DNA from: Macrosoma leucophasiata
Taxonomy: Eukaryota; Arthropoda; Insecta; Lepidoptera; Hedylidae
DNA: 64,000 nt
Direction of reading: 5' to 3'
NCBI GenBank assembly: GCA_036365455.1
Contig: JAWQUS010000010.1
Coordinates: forward strand, 13,958,501 to 14,022,500
This document shows positions 44,355 to 56,000 of the stretch, piece after piece. Made by a program: the position numbers and the translations under genes. The first letter of the stretch is position 1. Every line of letters begins with the position of its first letter. Below the pieces are notes generated by a model. The model searched no databases. It was not told the DNA's origin and saw only the letters and a list, made by a program, of their open reading frames with translations.

Positions 44355-44402
44355 CGAGTATCTCATAGCTCAAAGCATGAACTTTGAACTATGAGATACT
44401 CG
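44355..44402. repeat. Palindrome 1 of a pair (21-bp arms)
   Basis: CGAGTATCTCATAGCTCAAA pairs with its reverse at 44382-44402 with one mismatch. Confidence 0.95.
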
Positions 44403-44461
44403 TATTAATTAGAAATGTAGGTAATCTTTACAAGCGATTTTTTTCTTTTTTTCCCTTTTTC

Positions 44462-44517
44462 TAATTAATATCTCATAGCTCAAAGGACGAGCCCTTAGAG
44501 CTATGAGATATTAATTA
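44462..44517. repeat. Palindrome 2 of a pair (20-bp arms)
   Basis: TAATTAATATCTCATAGCTC at 44462-44481 is perfectly complementary to 44498-44517. It shares the core TCTCATAGCTCAAAG with palindrome 1. Confidence 0.95.
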
Positions 44518-44541
44518 AAAAATATATTCTTTACTAGCCAT

Positions 44542-44660
44542 TTTTTTTATGCGGGGAATCCCTCGTCTAGGGAAACAGACGGCGGGTAGTTAAAAACCCC
44601 GCGGCGTTCCGACTTGATGACGGACATCCCCTAGTAGTCCGACGCCTGGAGGTCGATCGA
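44542..44660 (-). mobile_element. GC-rich poly(A) retroelement, third copy (short)
   Basis: Short poly(T), then GCGGGGAATCCCTCGTCTAG, ACGGCGGGTAGT, CCCCGCGGCGTTCCGACTT, and GACGGACATCCCCTAGTAGT. Confidence 0.75.
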
Positions 44661-44689
44661 GCATCCAGTATTAATAAGTCCAAGGGACC

Positions 44690-44935
44690 AGTCATCTTGT
44701 ATGATCATCACTCCAGCCGAAAGACGTTCCCTGCTGGACAAAGCCTTCCCCAAGGACGCCCACAACAGTGTTGTCCGTCATTTCGGGAGAATATGCCGAA
44801 TGGTTTATTCCCGCTGTCCCCGAGCGAAATTTTCCACCTTATGCCTGTGACGGTAGCGAAACGGCCAAACCACGCATTTCGACTAAGATGTAGAGCTGTG
44901 CTGTGGCTTGTAGAGTTAGAGCATGTAGAGTTAGA
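44690..44935 (+). repeat. Dispersed repeat (CCACAGCTGGAC family)
   Basis: CATCACTCCAGCCGAAAGAC, GACGCCCACAACAGTGTTGT, then a decayed end with a local TAGAGTTAGAG duplication. Confidence 0.6.
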
Positions 44936-45589
44936 GACTTGACTCTACATTAAACCAGATAACATTTTGACAGTGCGGCCATACCTATTATAATGTCTCG
45001 ACTTAGCGACACCAGAGAATATGTAATAATACTACATATAGAATGGACACTTCGACGTCCCGCACGATTTCCTCGCATCACCCAGCCTCCTCCCCTCTTA
45101 TGGGCGACGGTTGATATTTTCTACGTACTACGCACACACGTGCACGTGTAAATACACGTCACGGATTGATGTCTGTGTAATAGAGACCAAAATAAGCGTT
45201 TGTATGGAATTTTGGCGGAGTGTCCGCGGTGTGGCGACACTTCACACGAAATGTTTCTGTTTATACCACAGATTTATACCAATAAATTTAATAAAGATAC
45301 CAACTACATATTGTAATTTATTGTTACCTCGGTACAGTATGTATGTAGGTACAATAACACGTATCTTAATTGAGGAAATAAAATAAAATTCTTCTGTAAT
45401 AGCTATAATGAGTGTGATAGCAATGTTACGTATGATGGCGACTTGCGGTTGCTCGCAATATGTAGCCCCGCTTGATTGTGACCCCACCCCACCTATTGAC
45501 ATTCTCATCTATATTTAATTTGACTGAACATTATATAGGTAATTTAAATTCATAAATTTAAGAATATGTTATTATATTAGTAGGTACTG

Positions 45590-45895
45590 TGTTCTTGGCG
45601 CAGATAATATAATGTTTGAGGGAGCAAAAATTTACAACGAATTACCTATAGATTTAAAAAATATAACGTACATAACCGTATTTAAGAATAAATTAAAGCA
45701 ATATTTGGTGGATAGTAGATAGAAATTTATATTGTTTAATGTAAATAATCATTCGCCTAATTAATTAACAACTAAAGTTGTTACGCCGAATGGCAGAGAA
45801 ATATTGTATTAAGTTAGTTTTTTAAGTTTCTCCCTATAAGTGAACTATGTAAAGTTATTGTTGGGAAAATAAATGTCTTAAACCCTTAAACCCTA
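45590..45895 (+). pseudogene. LINE 3'-terminal fragment
   Basis: It encodes the C-terminal motif NMFEGAKIYNELPIDLK then FKNKLKQYLVDSR and a stop, followed by about 170 bp of UTR ending AAATGTCTTAAACCC. It resembles CR1/jockey-group ends, where an IYNxLP...FKxxLKxYL block precedes the stop. It is heavily 5'-truncated. Confidence 0.65.
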
Positions 45896-45997
45896 TTAGT
45901 TGGTACGTGTATATAACTAATAATAGTCATAGAACATATGACTGTAGTGTATAGAGACTAGAGAGTAAGAATATCGCCGCCACATCTATGATAATGT

Positions 45998-47766
45998 CTT
46001 ACACTCTTCACCAGTTGATGTCTGGAAATTCCTAAAATCATTTGGTCTGTGTAAGTCCCGCTCTTGTTTTTTACCACATAACTTATCCCTTGATGATCTG
46101 AATAAGCACTTTTCAAACACATCTACAATAGACCTCATTACTAAAGCGGAGACTATCCGAGCCCTCTCCTCCTTACCATTCATCCCATGTGACACTTTTT
46201 CTTTTTCTCCTGTGAACAGTGTCGAAGTTCGAAAATGCATCTTCTCCTTAAAATCGAAGGCAGTTGGATGTGATGGTATAGGCAGAAATATGGTACTTCT
46301 GATTCTCGATAGTTTTTTACCCATTTTTACTCATATTATAAATTTTTCTCTAGAAACCGGCGCTTTTCCATCTATCTGGTGCAGAGCCCATATCATTCCC
46401 TTACTTAAAATATCCAACCCCAGCCTATCTAGTCACTATCGCCCCATTTCTATCCTCCCATTCTTGTCAAACATTTTGGCAGCCATAGTTCATAAACAAT
46501 TCTCCCATTATATATACAAAAATAACCTTATTTCACCGTTTCAATCTGGTTTTCGGCCTGCGCACAGCACATCCACTGCCCTTCTCAATGTCATTGAGGA
46601 TGTAAGATCCGGTATGGAGCACTTAAAAGTAACTGTACTAGTTTTGACTTTTCCAACGCTTTTAATACCGTTGATCATGATATACTTCTAGCAATCCTCG
46701 CTCATTTCAACTCCGCGCCACTGGTCCAGGAATGGTTTTCCTCATATCTTCGTGGACGCCAGAAGGCGGTGCGAGGTAACAGTAAGTTCTCTAACTGGGT
46801 TAATCTCTCTGCTGGCGTTCCGCAAGGCGGCATATTATCTCCTCTTCTTTTTTCTCTCTTCATTAATATTCTCACCTTTAATCTTCACGGCTCTTACCAT
46901 CTGTACGCGGATGACCTGCAGATATACGCTCAAGCTGATGTTAGCAAGCTATGATATCGATAGTGTGAACTTCGCTATTTCCGTAATTAATAATGACCTT
47001 CGTGTGATCTCTGAATGGTCTAGTCAGTTTGGCATTTCAGTAAACACAACAAAATGTCAATCTATTATTTTAGGTAGCTCCTCTCAGATTCAGCAAATAA
47101 ATTTCGGTCAATTAGTACCTATTTCGTTCGAAAACTCTATAATTTCATTTTGTGATAATGTTAAAAACCTAGGATTGAATATAGATGCCTGTCTGAAATG
47201 GAAGGTACAAGTCATGACCATAAATCAAAACACTATTGCCTCACTACGGACTTTGTATAAATATAAAACTTTTTGCCTTCTAGCACTAAAAATCTTTTGG
47301 TACAATCTCTTATTGTCCCTCTCATTGATTATGCTGATGTTTGTTGTTCAAATATGTCAGAAGAACTTCTGGACAAACTGGATCGTTTGCTCAACAATTG
47401 CATTCGGTATATTTTCGGTTTACGCAAATTTGATCATATTTCCCACTATCGTTCAATCTCCCCATCCGACAAAGAAGACACGTAAGGTCTCTTTGTTTAC
47501 TTTTCTCCGTTTTAAACGATCCTTGTTCTCCCATTTATCTCAAAAATAAATTTCGGATTTTGGGCGACTCCCATAATCTTAGCTTACGCTCATCTAAATA
47601 TATGTCTTTGGAAATTCCTTTTCACCGTTCCGGTTTCATGTCTCATTATTTTGCTATATCGGCAATAAAACTCTGGAACATGCTCCCTGTTGATATCCGG
47701 CAATCTTCCACTAAATTTTCTTTTAAAGTGAAGCTTAAGAAACACCTATTGAGTCAATTGTCTTAA
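45998..47766 (+). pseudogene. LINE reverse transcriptase pseudogene (YADD)
   Basis: It reads DVWKFLKSFGLCKSRSCFLP, then KSKAVGCDGIGRNM, HYRPISILPFLSNI, FQSGFRPAHSTSTALL, and shifts near 46650. FNTVDHDILLAILAHFNS is readable just after, then LSAGVPQGGILSPLLFSLFI and the catalytic YADD at 46904-46915. It shifts again near 46945 and twice more (about 47270 and 47470-47560), ending with FAISAIKLWNMLPVDIRQSS and KLKKHLLSQLS then TAA. At least four frame breaks make it inactive. Jockey/CR1-like by motif style; the clade is not settled. Confidence 0.85.
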
Positions 47767-48128
47767 CCTGAAAGTGTGTCATCATAGTTACAAGTTTTTT
47801 TTTACAAATTAAGCATATTTATTTATTCAACTATATTTATGTAAATTTATGTGTAATTTCAACATACTTAATTAGTATTATATAGTTATATAATATGTAT
47901 CTTATTATCCATATATCTATTGTTATATTTAGTATAGCGTTAAATATTATTCGATAAAGTATTTATGTACTGTAAAAAACGTATTAATGTTTTTTTTCTC
48001 TAGGTAATTATTTTCATTTATGTATTATTTTCCGCACCCTACACAAAGCTTTCTCATGACCCCATGGTTGACTGTCAGAGAATGCCTAGTGGAATTAAGT
48101 CCGCCATATGTACAAGGTGCATAGAAGC

Positions 48129-48152
48129 ATAAATAAATAAATAAATAAATAT
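48129..48152. repeat. AATA microsatellite tail
   Basis: Six AATA units at the LINE 3' end. Confidence 0.95.
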
Positions 48153-48289
48153 TGCTGACAAAGATAAATTAATTTAATCGGACCTCTATCGGCTAATAAA
48201 TCTCCGCTTCCATGTCTATGCCTGCTTGCTGCTGAAAAATGTATATAATTACTGGCACAGTAACAGTGATTTACTTACTGGTTTCACTC

Positions 48290-48415
48290 TACTAGGCTTC
48301 CAGTGGTAAGCTCAAGGCCATAAGAACATGACTTGGTCTATCTGCCACTAAATGGTTGACAATGCTGTTTCGGTTAGATGGCAATGTATAGCCCATAATT
48401 TCGTTTACAAATGTT
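48290..48415. repeat. Family A-like degenerate fragment
   Basis: CTGCCACTAAATGGT then GTTTCGGTTAGATGGCAATG resembles the mid part of family A. Confidence 0.45.
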
Positions 48416-48562
48416 TGAACCAATTAATTGCTAAACTAATTTATTGTTTACTAGCCACCATTATAACATGAAAAAACGTACAACCAATTACAGGACAAAC
48501 GATAAAGTTAGTATAATAAGTCAGGTTTATAGCAGAACCCTGACATACAATTAGTAGATTAG

Positions 48563-48765
48563 AAACTAAAGAAAAAAAGTTTGACTTCAGACTGGAATCG
48601 ATCCTGCGACCTCAGGATAACCAATCCAGCCCTTTACCACTAAACTACCTAAGTAGTAAAACGGCTGGACTGGATTTTTTTTGTCATTTTTCTTTCCCTT
48701 TTTTCTTTAATTTCTAAATTTACTCGCATGTTTTATTGCGAAAAAAATTATAATGTTGTCAATTT
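48563..48765 (-). repeat. Family E SINE, rearranged copy
   Basis: An inverted tRNA-like head (GGAATCGATCCTGCGACCTC) is followed by ACGGCTGGACTGG in the opposite sense and the ACTCGCATGTTTTATTGCGA tail. Two head copies appear joined head to head. Confidence 0.55.
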
Positions 48766-48851
48766 ATTGCCCGTGGTCACAGAAATATATATTAAATTTA
48801 AATTTCTATGATATTGGTCCCGGTTGCTATCGATAGATAACAGTCGTTAAA

Positions 48852-48925
48852 CCTTGTCGGAGGTTTTCAAACCTCCGACAAGGGGAGAGACTTGTGCCCA
48901 GCAGTGGGACATAACAAAGGGTTGT
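48852..48925 (-). repeat. Fragment of the CCACTGCTGGGCAC repeat with a 15-bp perfect hairpin
   Basis: Arms 48852-48866 and 48869-48883 (CCTTGTCGGAGGTTT) have a 2-nt loop. Next comes GAGACTTGTGCCCAGCAGTG, matching 55165-55200 in reverse. Confidence 0.7.
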
Positions 48926-49758
48926 TGTCACTGCCACATGTCCAATGATGTTGAGTCCCGTGTATGTATATTTTTTCACTGGATTTCAAGTTATCTCCCC
49001 TTCCCCTAGGGAAGCACTTAACCTTGGCCTTAAAAATATCCCGATCAATCCATGATCTTCGAAGGTACAGTAAGTTTTACGGTTGTCAGTGCCAAATAGG
49101 TAAATGCGAACATTTAGTAATCAGATTTTTATTTAACGTTGTGACTTATTGACCATTTGGCAACGAAACATACACGTAGGAGGCATCTTTTATGTCGTGG
49201 CGACCATTGCCATCCGGAATATAAATCACAAAACAAGGTTTTTGTATTAATCACAAAGGCACATTCTGGTTGTTTACTACTAGAAAACAAAATTAACGTA
49301 ATTGGTACTTTAATCTTGTTTAGCCCTACGAATAAGTAATTATATAGAAGAGTAACTCACATTCAAAGCACCATAAAAAAGTGGCACTACGTCTCGTTAA
49401 TAACAAAATAAAATTGGAACTGAAAAATTAAATTGACAAACAATGCCCTTAGCAACTGCCAATAAACTACATACAACTGTTAACAAGTAACAATATCAGT
49501 TGTAATTGTTTTATATTATTTCGCATTAACACATGCTTGTAAAATATATTTTATTTAAAGAAAATAAAACAATACAATTTAAACAATTCTTAATATGAAA
49601 CAATTATTAAGGGTAAAAGCGACTTCTTTACGATATTCAATAAACTGCAAAGTCTATTATATCGGTTGCCTAACTAGCATAGTTGGCAATAGATGGCGCT
49701 GCTGCTACCATAAAGCAATGTAATAAATGTGAAGGAAAGATTTGACAAATCGGGCAGG

Positions 49759-49860
49759 ACTTCAGTAGCTCAATTGGAAGAGCGGCTGGACTAGATTCCC
49801 AGTAGGTCGCGAGTTCGAGTCTCGCCTGAAGTCAAATTTTTCTTTCCATTTTCTTTAAAT
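49759..49860 (+). repeat. tRNA-like SINE head with near-complete cloverleaf
   Basis: The 7-bp acceptor stem (ACTTCAG / CTGAAGT), D stem (GCTC / GAGC) and T arm (GCGAG TTCGAGT CTCGC) all pair perfectly. The anticodon arm GCTGG / CCAGT pairs only around a 9-nt loop, and the SINE body TTTTTCTTTCC follows directly. I therefore call it a SINE head rather than a tRNA gene. Confidence 0.7.
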
Positions 49861-49969
49861 AAAATACCAGTTATAGTATCGATACTTGTCAAAATGTGTT
49901 GGTAAAGTTGTGGAACCACTTTGTATGATGATATCTACTTGTATAATACTCGTATTATTATAACTTACC

Positions 49970-50195
49970 AGCTTTTCCTTCAGCGCGGCTTCATCCGCGT
50001 GTACTTAAAAATTTCCTAATTAATCTCTGAACGGCATAAAAAGTATTCATTGTGATACTGCCATATATAGTATATGGCAGTAACACAATGAATACATTTC
50101 TACCTGTGTACAAAATTTCATCGAAATCCGTCCAGCCGCTTTAGCGTGATTGAGCAACAATCAAACATCTTACACATTTATAATAGTAGTAAGAT
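49970..50195 (+). repeat. Dispersed repeat (ATCCGTCCAGCCG type) with a 24-bp hairpin
   Basis: CTTCAGCGCGGCTTCATCCG at the left and TTCATCGAAATCCGTCCAGC then TTACACATTTATAATAGTAG at the right are common insect repeat ends. A hairpin (arms 50044-50067 and 50071-50094, one mismatch, loop TAG) sits in the middle. Confidence 0.65.
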
Positions 50196-50347
50196 TCGTA
50201 ATTAGAATAACATATCTTCAGGCTCAGGAACAGAGAAATGCACCAAACGTTTCTGTCGTAGTAGTACGCCTAATGCTATGCCATATGCCATATTCATAAA
50301 GGTAAATACGAGTATCTGTGTGTATTCAGTTAAAGTTGATGCTAATA

Positions 50348-50663
50348 TCACAGAGAAAGTCGTAACTTCACGCCTGTAATCCCCGAAGGGGTAGGCAGAG
50401 GTAAATGCATGCATTCAAGCATACATGCAAACACCCACGATTCGCCGGTTACGTTTTTGGCCCATGTAACAGGTGGCGAGCCTGTTGACATCTCCGGGCA
50501 CATTACCAAACGAGGTACTGGGAAATTTCCAGAAAATGGAATAATCTCATTAGAACCAGAGATAAAGGACTTTACGCCATTATCTCTGATAACCCCCTAC
50601 CCGGGAATCGAACCCAGGACCTCAGCGTAGTAGTAGTAGCTACCACTAGGCTACCGAGGCAGT
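50348..50663 (-). repeat. Family B tRNA-derived SINE, complete copy
   Basis: The minus strand has head CTCGGTAGCCTAGTGGTAGC and B box GGGTTCGATTCCCGGG. The body is CTTTATCTCTGGTTCTAATG, GTGCCCGGAGATGTCAACAG and ACGTAACCGGCGAATCGTGG, with tail CAGGCGTGAAGTTACG. It is the reference copy in the window, about 315 bp. Confidence 0.85.
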
Positions 50664-50879
50664 TAATTAAAGAGAAATTCGGAATCGGATTATAATAGTG
50701 TCTGTCTGATATCCCAATATTTTCTACGATTTTGATGGTATTTTAAATACTTCGTTGTAGTGGTACTGATAGAATCACTCGTAAATCAGCAAAAATTAAA
50801 AAAATATAAACCTTTTTTGTTCTATTTGTTAAACACCTTCAACCGGAAAATACATTTTAGACTATATAATCACAGTATT

Positions 50880-50925
50880 AATTAATAGATATTCTTTAGA
50901 CTGTATTAAAGAATATCTATTAATT
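50880..50925. repeat. Perfect hairpin, 19-bp arms, 8-nt loop
   Basis: AATTAATAGATATTCTTTA at 50880-50898 is complementary to 50907-50925. Confidence 0.95.
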
Positions 50926-51349
50926 TAAAATAATAAATTGAACTGTTATGACATGAGAAGTGGTTCTAATTTTAAATTTTGACACATTTATAAAGGACGA
51001 AAGGATTGATATCTGTAGACGTGCAGCGTTATAAAAAGAGAACATTGCAGCAACTGGGGCCGACCCACTTTGATAAGAGCAAGAGGCATCTGCAAACAAA
51101 CGTGCAACGAAGGGGGAAAATTAATTGGAACCTATTTGTGTTAGCATGAATGTGCTATGTCAATTAACTGAACACTACGGAAATTTCCTGCAAAGCAATT
51201 CATAATATTGTAATGCTTGAAGTTCACAACACTAGCTAGCCTCATGTCTGTTTTTAGATGTTTGAGTCATTACAACTGTTAATTGCGGATTATTAATATA
51301 GTATATAGTAAAGTTTATCATATTAGCTTTTTACTACTAATAATTTCTT

Positions 51350-51580
51350 ATGTCATGAAATTGACTGTGGCAAAAAGGCATGCAACAAGTAAATACTGTA
51401 GATGTGTAGCCTCAGCTGTTTTGAGTCTGTAATAGAAATTACGGGCCCTTACATTATCATCTAAGTGGAACACGAAAACACTGAATACTATCATTGACCG
51501 TCAAATAGATTAAGTTGTACAGTGGTGCCTATGTTTCGTCTTCGAACTCCATCGCTTGAGGATCAGCTTAATAATAATAA
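51350..51580 (-). repeat. Family A repeat, diverged
   Basis: GTAGATGTGTAGCCTCAGCT-type blocks, then TAGAAATTACGGGCCCTTAC in family order. Confidence 0.5.
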
Positions 51581-52179
51581 ATCAACTCAATATCTGTTTA
51601 GTCATTCGCTCATTTCACATTCTTTCTATATTCTGGAACCATCGGAGCATGCCTTTTTCATTAATTATATACACTTAAAGGCATGTCAACATAATAAGTA
51701 ATAAAAAAATACCTTGAGAAGTCATCCATTCTCTCCTGATGATAATGGATTATCCTTAATAGTAAGAATTGGAATAAGTATAAAGAATATATTGTTGTTG
51801 AAGTTGTAAAATAAGTAGGTAGGTACTAAGTTACATTCCTACCGTGATTTATCCACAATTCCTCACACTCTTACTTATGATTACTCACCTAACTTTATTA
51901 ACAATGCTCTGTTGCTACGAAAACTAAATACTCATAAATAAGCAAACATGTATGATGTTATTATATAAGTAAATAAATTGTTAGGCAAATAATACCTATA
52001 AATCTATTAAAATATTATCTAAAATGCTTTACCTTCTAGCTATTCATCAAAGTTAATAACCGTGACTAATTATAATGGCATAAACGTGTGACAAAGTATC
52101 TTATTATGTTTTAGTTAAAATGAAATATTTTACGTAATTAATTATTCAATGTAAAATTTATTATGTATTATGAGATATA

Positions 52180-52392
52180 CTGATGGTAGTGCTCTATCGA
52201 GCGAGTCTACACTCTACTTAATTGTAATGATCAGCGCTACAGTATAGCGGTTATGTGGTCCCAAATGTATGGCCCCGTAATTCCAGTGAACCTATGACGT
52301 TCGGTTATTGATGATATTTATAGCCTGCAGTATATAACAGAATACTTATCATCAATGTAATTTTATTAGCTTGTTTGCTACTACCATAACGT
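52180..52392 (+). repeat. Family A repeat, diverged
   Basis: ATGGTAGTGCTCTATCGAGC at one end and TTATCATCAATGTAATTTTA, CTTGTTTGCTACTACCATAA at the other. Confidence 0.5.
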
Positions 52393-52394
52393 CG

Positions 52395-54390
52395 AAAATA
52401 ACAGTTTTATTAATCTTTTTACATTAAAATGACACTTTCTGGGAAAATCGCTTTAATTTATTCACCCTCATTTAAAATCTTTCACTCTTTATTTGTAACT
52501 TCAAATGTATCCATTTGCTAAATCTAATAGTCAAATGCACGAGGACAGTAGATTTTGTAGAGCCTTTGTCAGCATTTGATGGTATTGCTTACCTACCAGC
52601 TTACCGCTATTTACAAGATACTACCTGCCTCTTAACACCTACTAAATTCTCATTAAAATGCATATTCGACGTCGAAATAATATTATATACAAGTTTCAAT
52701 CCAAAGTCCCAATCGATATAAATTCTGTTGAGTAACTGATAATAAAAAGTGCACAGTCTGAAGTCAAACAACTTCATACGTTTTGTACGCAAGCATTCGT
52801 TGACAGAATCAAACAACATATTTTATTTATTACATGTTATTCATATTAATGATAACTTTGCGAAAAAATATGTATTACTCAGTCATAAATCCTGTGAGAT
52901 ATGCTATCTTCTTGGGAATTTATTCATTCTTTCCAGACCATAGTTACGTAAACATAAAATCTGCCTAATTTTGGTTAGAAAAATAAACAAGGTGAGTAAA
53001 ACGAAGGCAATGTAAGGGAAAGTTCTTTTAATATTGATGTTTCGATAAAGGTTCCATTTCCAGAGAATTTTAAATTAAGTTTTTTTATGAAATAAAGGAA
53101 AAGGATGACTTTGGTTGTGGTATTACTAAAGATGGCGTTCGTTTGACTAATTCTGTATAGTCTGATCAAGTGACGGTATAATTTTATGACTTGTATTATT
53201 CATGTAGGCAAAAAAAATATACTCTTCGTACTTGTATATATTATTATATTTATTATACTGACTTCAGTATTGTCCTTTGTAGGATCATGATGTTAATTCA
53301 TTTAAATAAAATTATTATTACGTATTTCACAATCAGGAAACTTGTTGACTATCGTGAGAGAATTTTAAAGGCCAATGCAAGTGAGCAGCAAAGTGCCTGT
53401 TGTAGGTAGGTACCAGTGTTGAATAGGACATCTACTGCATGAGAATAACCTGGAACTTATATTAAAACCTGCTACACATTGTACATGTTCAGTTTGCCAA
53501 TTGTATAAAGTAATTGCTACGAATATTAACAACAACTACAGCTGTAGCAAATGCGCTATGGTATTCCCCGAAATTAACATCAATTACAAGAATTAATAGT
53601 TGAAATTCTTGCATCATTATTGTGCACGAACACATAAGGACTGTTTTTATAAGGCTATTATTTGTTCACTAAATTCTTCTGATAAATCATATTTTATATT
53701 CGTAACTCATACATAACTTCTAAAAGAGACGATTAATTTTGGGCCCGCAAAATCGTAACCCAACTTTAATTTATATACTTCAATTAATGGCAATTCAAAA
53801 AATTCCCGAATTTCAAATTATTTATTTTATATTGTTTATATTGTCATTTGAAAATTACATAATTTGTGCAGTGTTAACACCTGGGCTCAGAAATGTATGG
53901 AACAGTATCATTCTCCTTTCTGGAAAATGACTAAATACATGTTTAACACTCAAGAGTGTTTAGTGTTTAGTTTTTAACATGTATTTAGTTTGTTTTACTT
54001 ATTGCTTCAGCGAAAAAATTGAAATTTTTGTTTACTGGGCAATGACACTGTATTTTTAAGTACCAATTCATGGTAATCCCTGTTTAGCTCATAGTAAACT
54101 GCAATGATAATAACTCAAGGTATCGCAAACATCACGTATCTGTTATATTTCCAGAAATCGTGAAGTCGTCTTAGTTGGTGATGTAGGTACGTTGTTGCGG
54201 TACGTGTCAAAGAATCTTGGCTCCTTGAGGTCTAAGATCGTAGACTCATTATTGGGAATTCTTTACTTATGAACAAGAAATTGGCAAGTATTTGAATTCA
54301 TAAATAAAAATTGAAAATCAGTAACAAAAAGTGTCACCAACATATTGACAGTTAGTACAGTTATCTTTATCTTAGAGAGAACGCACAATA
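52395..54390. other. AT-rich sequence without recognised genes
   Basis: Only short frames occur. A 13-bp palindrome (CTAAATACATGTT / AACATGTATTTAG) is at about 53932-53990. Confidence 0.5.
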
Positions 54391-54392
54391 CA

Positions 54393-54643
54393 CTTTATAT
54401 ATAAAAATCAATTGCTGTTCGTTAGTCTCGCTAAAACTCGAGAACGGCTGGACCGATTTGGTTAGTTTTGGTATTGGATGATTTTTGGAAGTCCAGGGAA
54501 GGTTTAAGAGGTAAGAAAATATGAATAAATTGAAGGGTGATAGTAAAAAACACAATTTCATTTTCCCATACAAAACCGTATATATCAAACGTTTGACACA
54601 TTATTTTATTCTGAGGCAATACGAAATTTACCGGGTCAGCTAG
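54393..54643 (+). mobile_element. Helitron-like element copy 3
   Basis: TATATATAAAAATCAATTGC at the left and TTTACCGGGTCAGCTAG then T at the right. The central block is CTCGAGAACGGCTGGACCGA. Confidence 0.7.
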
Positions 54644-54661
54644 TAGTAAAATATTTTTTAC

Positions 54662-54950
54662 CAGTTGTAGAGTTTCAGTAATAGAGACTCGAGGGCGTAG
54701 CACCACCATCTATCTACCGCCAAATGGTAGTGTTCAGCACTATTGTGTTCTGGTTAGATTATAGCATATATTATGGCCCCGTAATAATTATCACAGATAC
54801 ACGAGAACTGTAGTCTTAGGGGTGGCAACGCATCTGCATTTGACCTCTGGGTTTTGTGTAGGTAGATTTCTGTAGGCTGCAGCCGCTGCAGTCATTAACA
54901 TCCATATGAACTGAAAGCTTGTTTGCAATCTTCGTTTCATTTAAAAAAAT
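54662..54950 (+). repeat. Family A repeat
   Basis: The standard blocks in plus order, ending in an A-run. It begins directly after the Helitron-like element. Confidence 0.75.
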
Positions 54951-54982
54951 CTGTCTCTGACAATACCAGTATGGTAATTTTT

Positions 54983-55143
54983 ACGGCCCTGTAATTTCCG
55001 GCACAGAGGCATAACACCTTAGGCCTCAGGAGTGGTAACGCATCTGCATTTTGGCCTTGGTCTTCATGTAAGTGTCTATAGGCTGCAGTCATCACTTAAC
55101 ATCAATGTGAACTGCATGCTTGTTTGCCACTTCCATTACATTA
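54983..55143 (+). repeat. Family A repeat, 5'-truncated
   Basis: CGGCCCTGTAATTTCCGGCA to CTTCCATTACATTAAAATAA. It is almost identical to the 8226 copy, so probably recent. Confidence 0.85.
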
Positions 55144-55154
55144 AAATAATAATA

Positions 55155-55525
55155 ATAATGGCAACCCATTTTACGTCCCACTGCTGGGCACGAGTCTCTC
55201 CCCTCTTTGGGGGGAGGCCTGGAGCTTACTCCACCACGCTGCTCCAATGCGGATTGGTGGAGATACGGGTTAGTGGCCAACCCGCTGTCGGATGTTTTCA
55301 AACCGCCCATAAGGCCTCCGATAAGGTTTAACGACTGCTATCTATCGATAGCAACCGGGACCGACGGCTTAACGTGCCCTCCGAAGCACGGAAACGCGCA
55401 TTTAATTTTACCACTAGCGGTCACCCATCACACTACCCGACCGCGCCCGTAGTTCTTAACCGAGTAGATCGCTTACGATCTACACCAGCCGCTGGTCCAT
55501 GCGCGCTTCGGGCACTATAACAGGT
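55155..55525 (+). repeat. CCACTGCTGGGCAC repeat
   Basis: CGTCCCACTGCTGGGCACGA, CCTCTTTGGGGGGAGGCCTG, then GGGACCGACGGCTTAACGTG. It is a GC-rich unit, abundant in Lepidoptera by my recollection. Frames through it are not genes. Confidence 0.7.
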
Positions 55526-55639
55526 AAGTAAACAGTAAAGCATTACCATGTCAAAAATTAAAAACTCCACAAGTGCCACATGAGCCATTGTCCATTAGGA
55601 TAGAGACTTTCCTGTACTTTTCTTTACGTTAGAACATTA

Positions 55640-56000
55640 TCTAGTCGCACTGGTGACGATGACAAGGGACCAAGTATGAAATCTTCAATCGGAATTTCAT
55701 GTTTACATTAGACGCATAACGCTGATGTCATATGCGAAACTTAAGTCTGATGAATCATGAGCTTTTACCGGCGATGCACCGATAAGCGGCGTATCCTGCG
55801 AGAGTGATATCACGGCGAGTAGACTCGAGACTCGACGTACCGAGTCCCACGTGTTGGTGAAGTTATTGATGGTAACAGTGGGCGCATAATAACTGGTCCG
55901 GCTCCACGAAACGTTCAGTCACTGATTGTCCGCTACGTGGAGCGCGTGTGGCTATCAATATTAAGCCGGTATTGCGCGGGAGCATACACGATAAATCGTT
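55640..56000. other. GC-richer unassigned patch
   Basis: CpG-containing sequence (TAAGCGGCGTATCCTGCGAG, GGTCCGGCTCCACGAAACG). It might be a solo LTR or untranslated exon, but nothing decides it. Confidence 0.25.

Larger units (their letters stand above)
45985..48152 (+). mobile_element. Non-LTR retrotransposon, 5'-truncated, AATA-tailed
   Basis: The coding part is at 45985-47766, followed by a 3' UTR to AAGTCCGCCATATGTACAAG and an AATA tail at 48129-48152. It is distinct from the 26.8-kb LINE (YADD instead of FADD, and a different 3' end). Confidence 0.85.

Noticed and set aside
45431..45515. Short CGC-containing frame (MMATCGCSQYVAPLD) considered as a TIMP start
   Set aside because: It lacks the CxCxPxHPQ motif and any following TIMP cysteines, and ends after about 28 codons.
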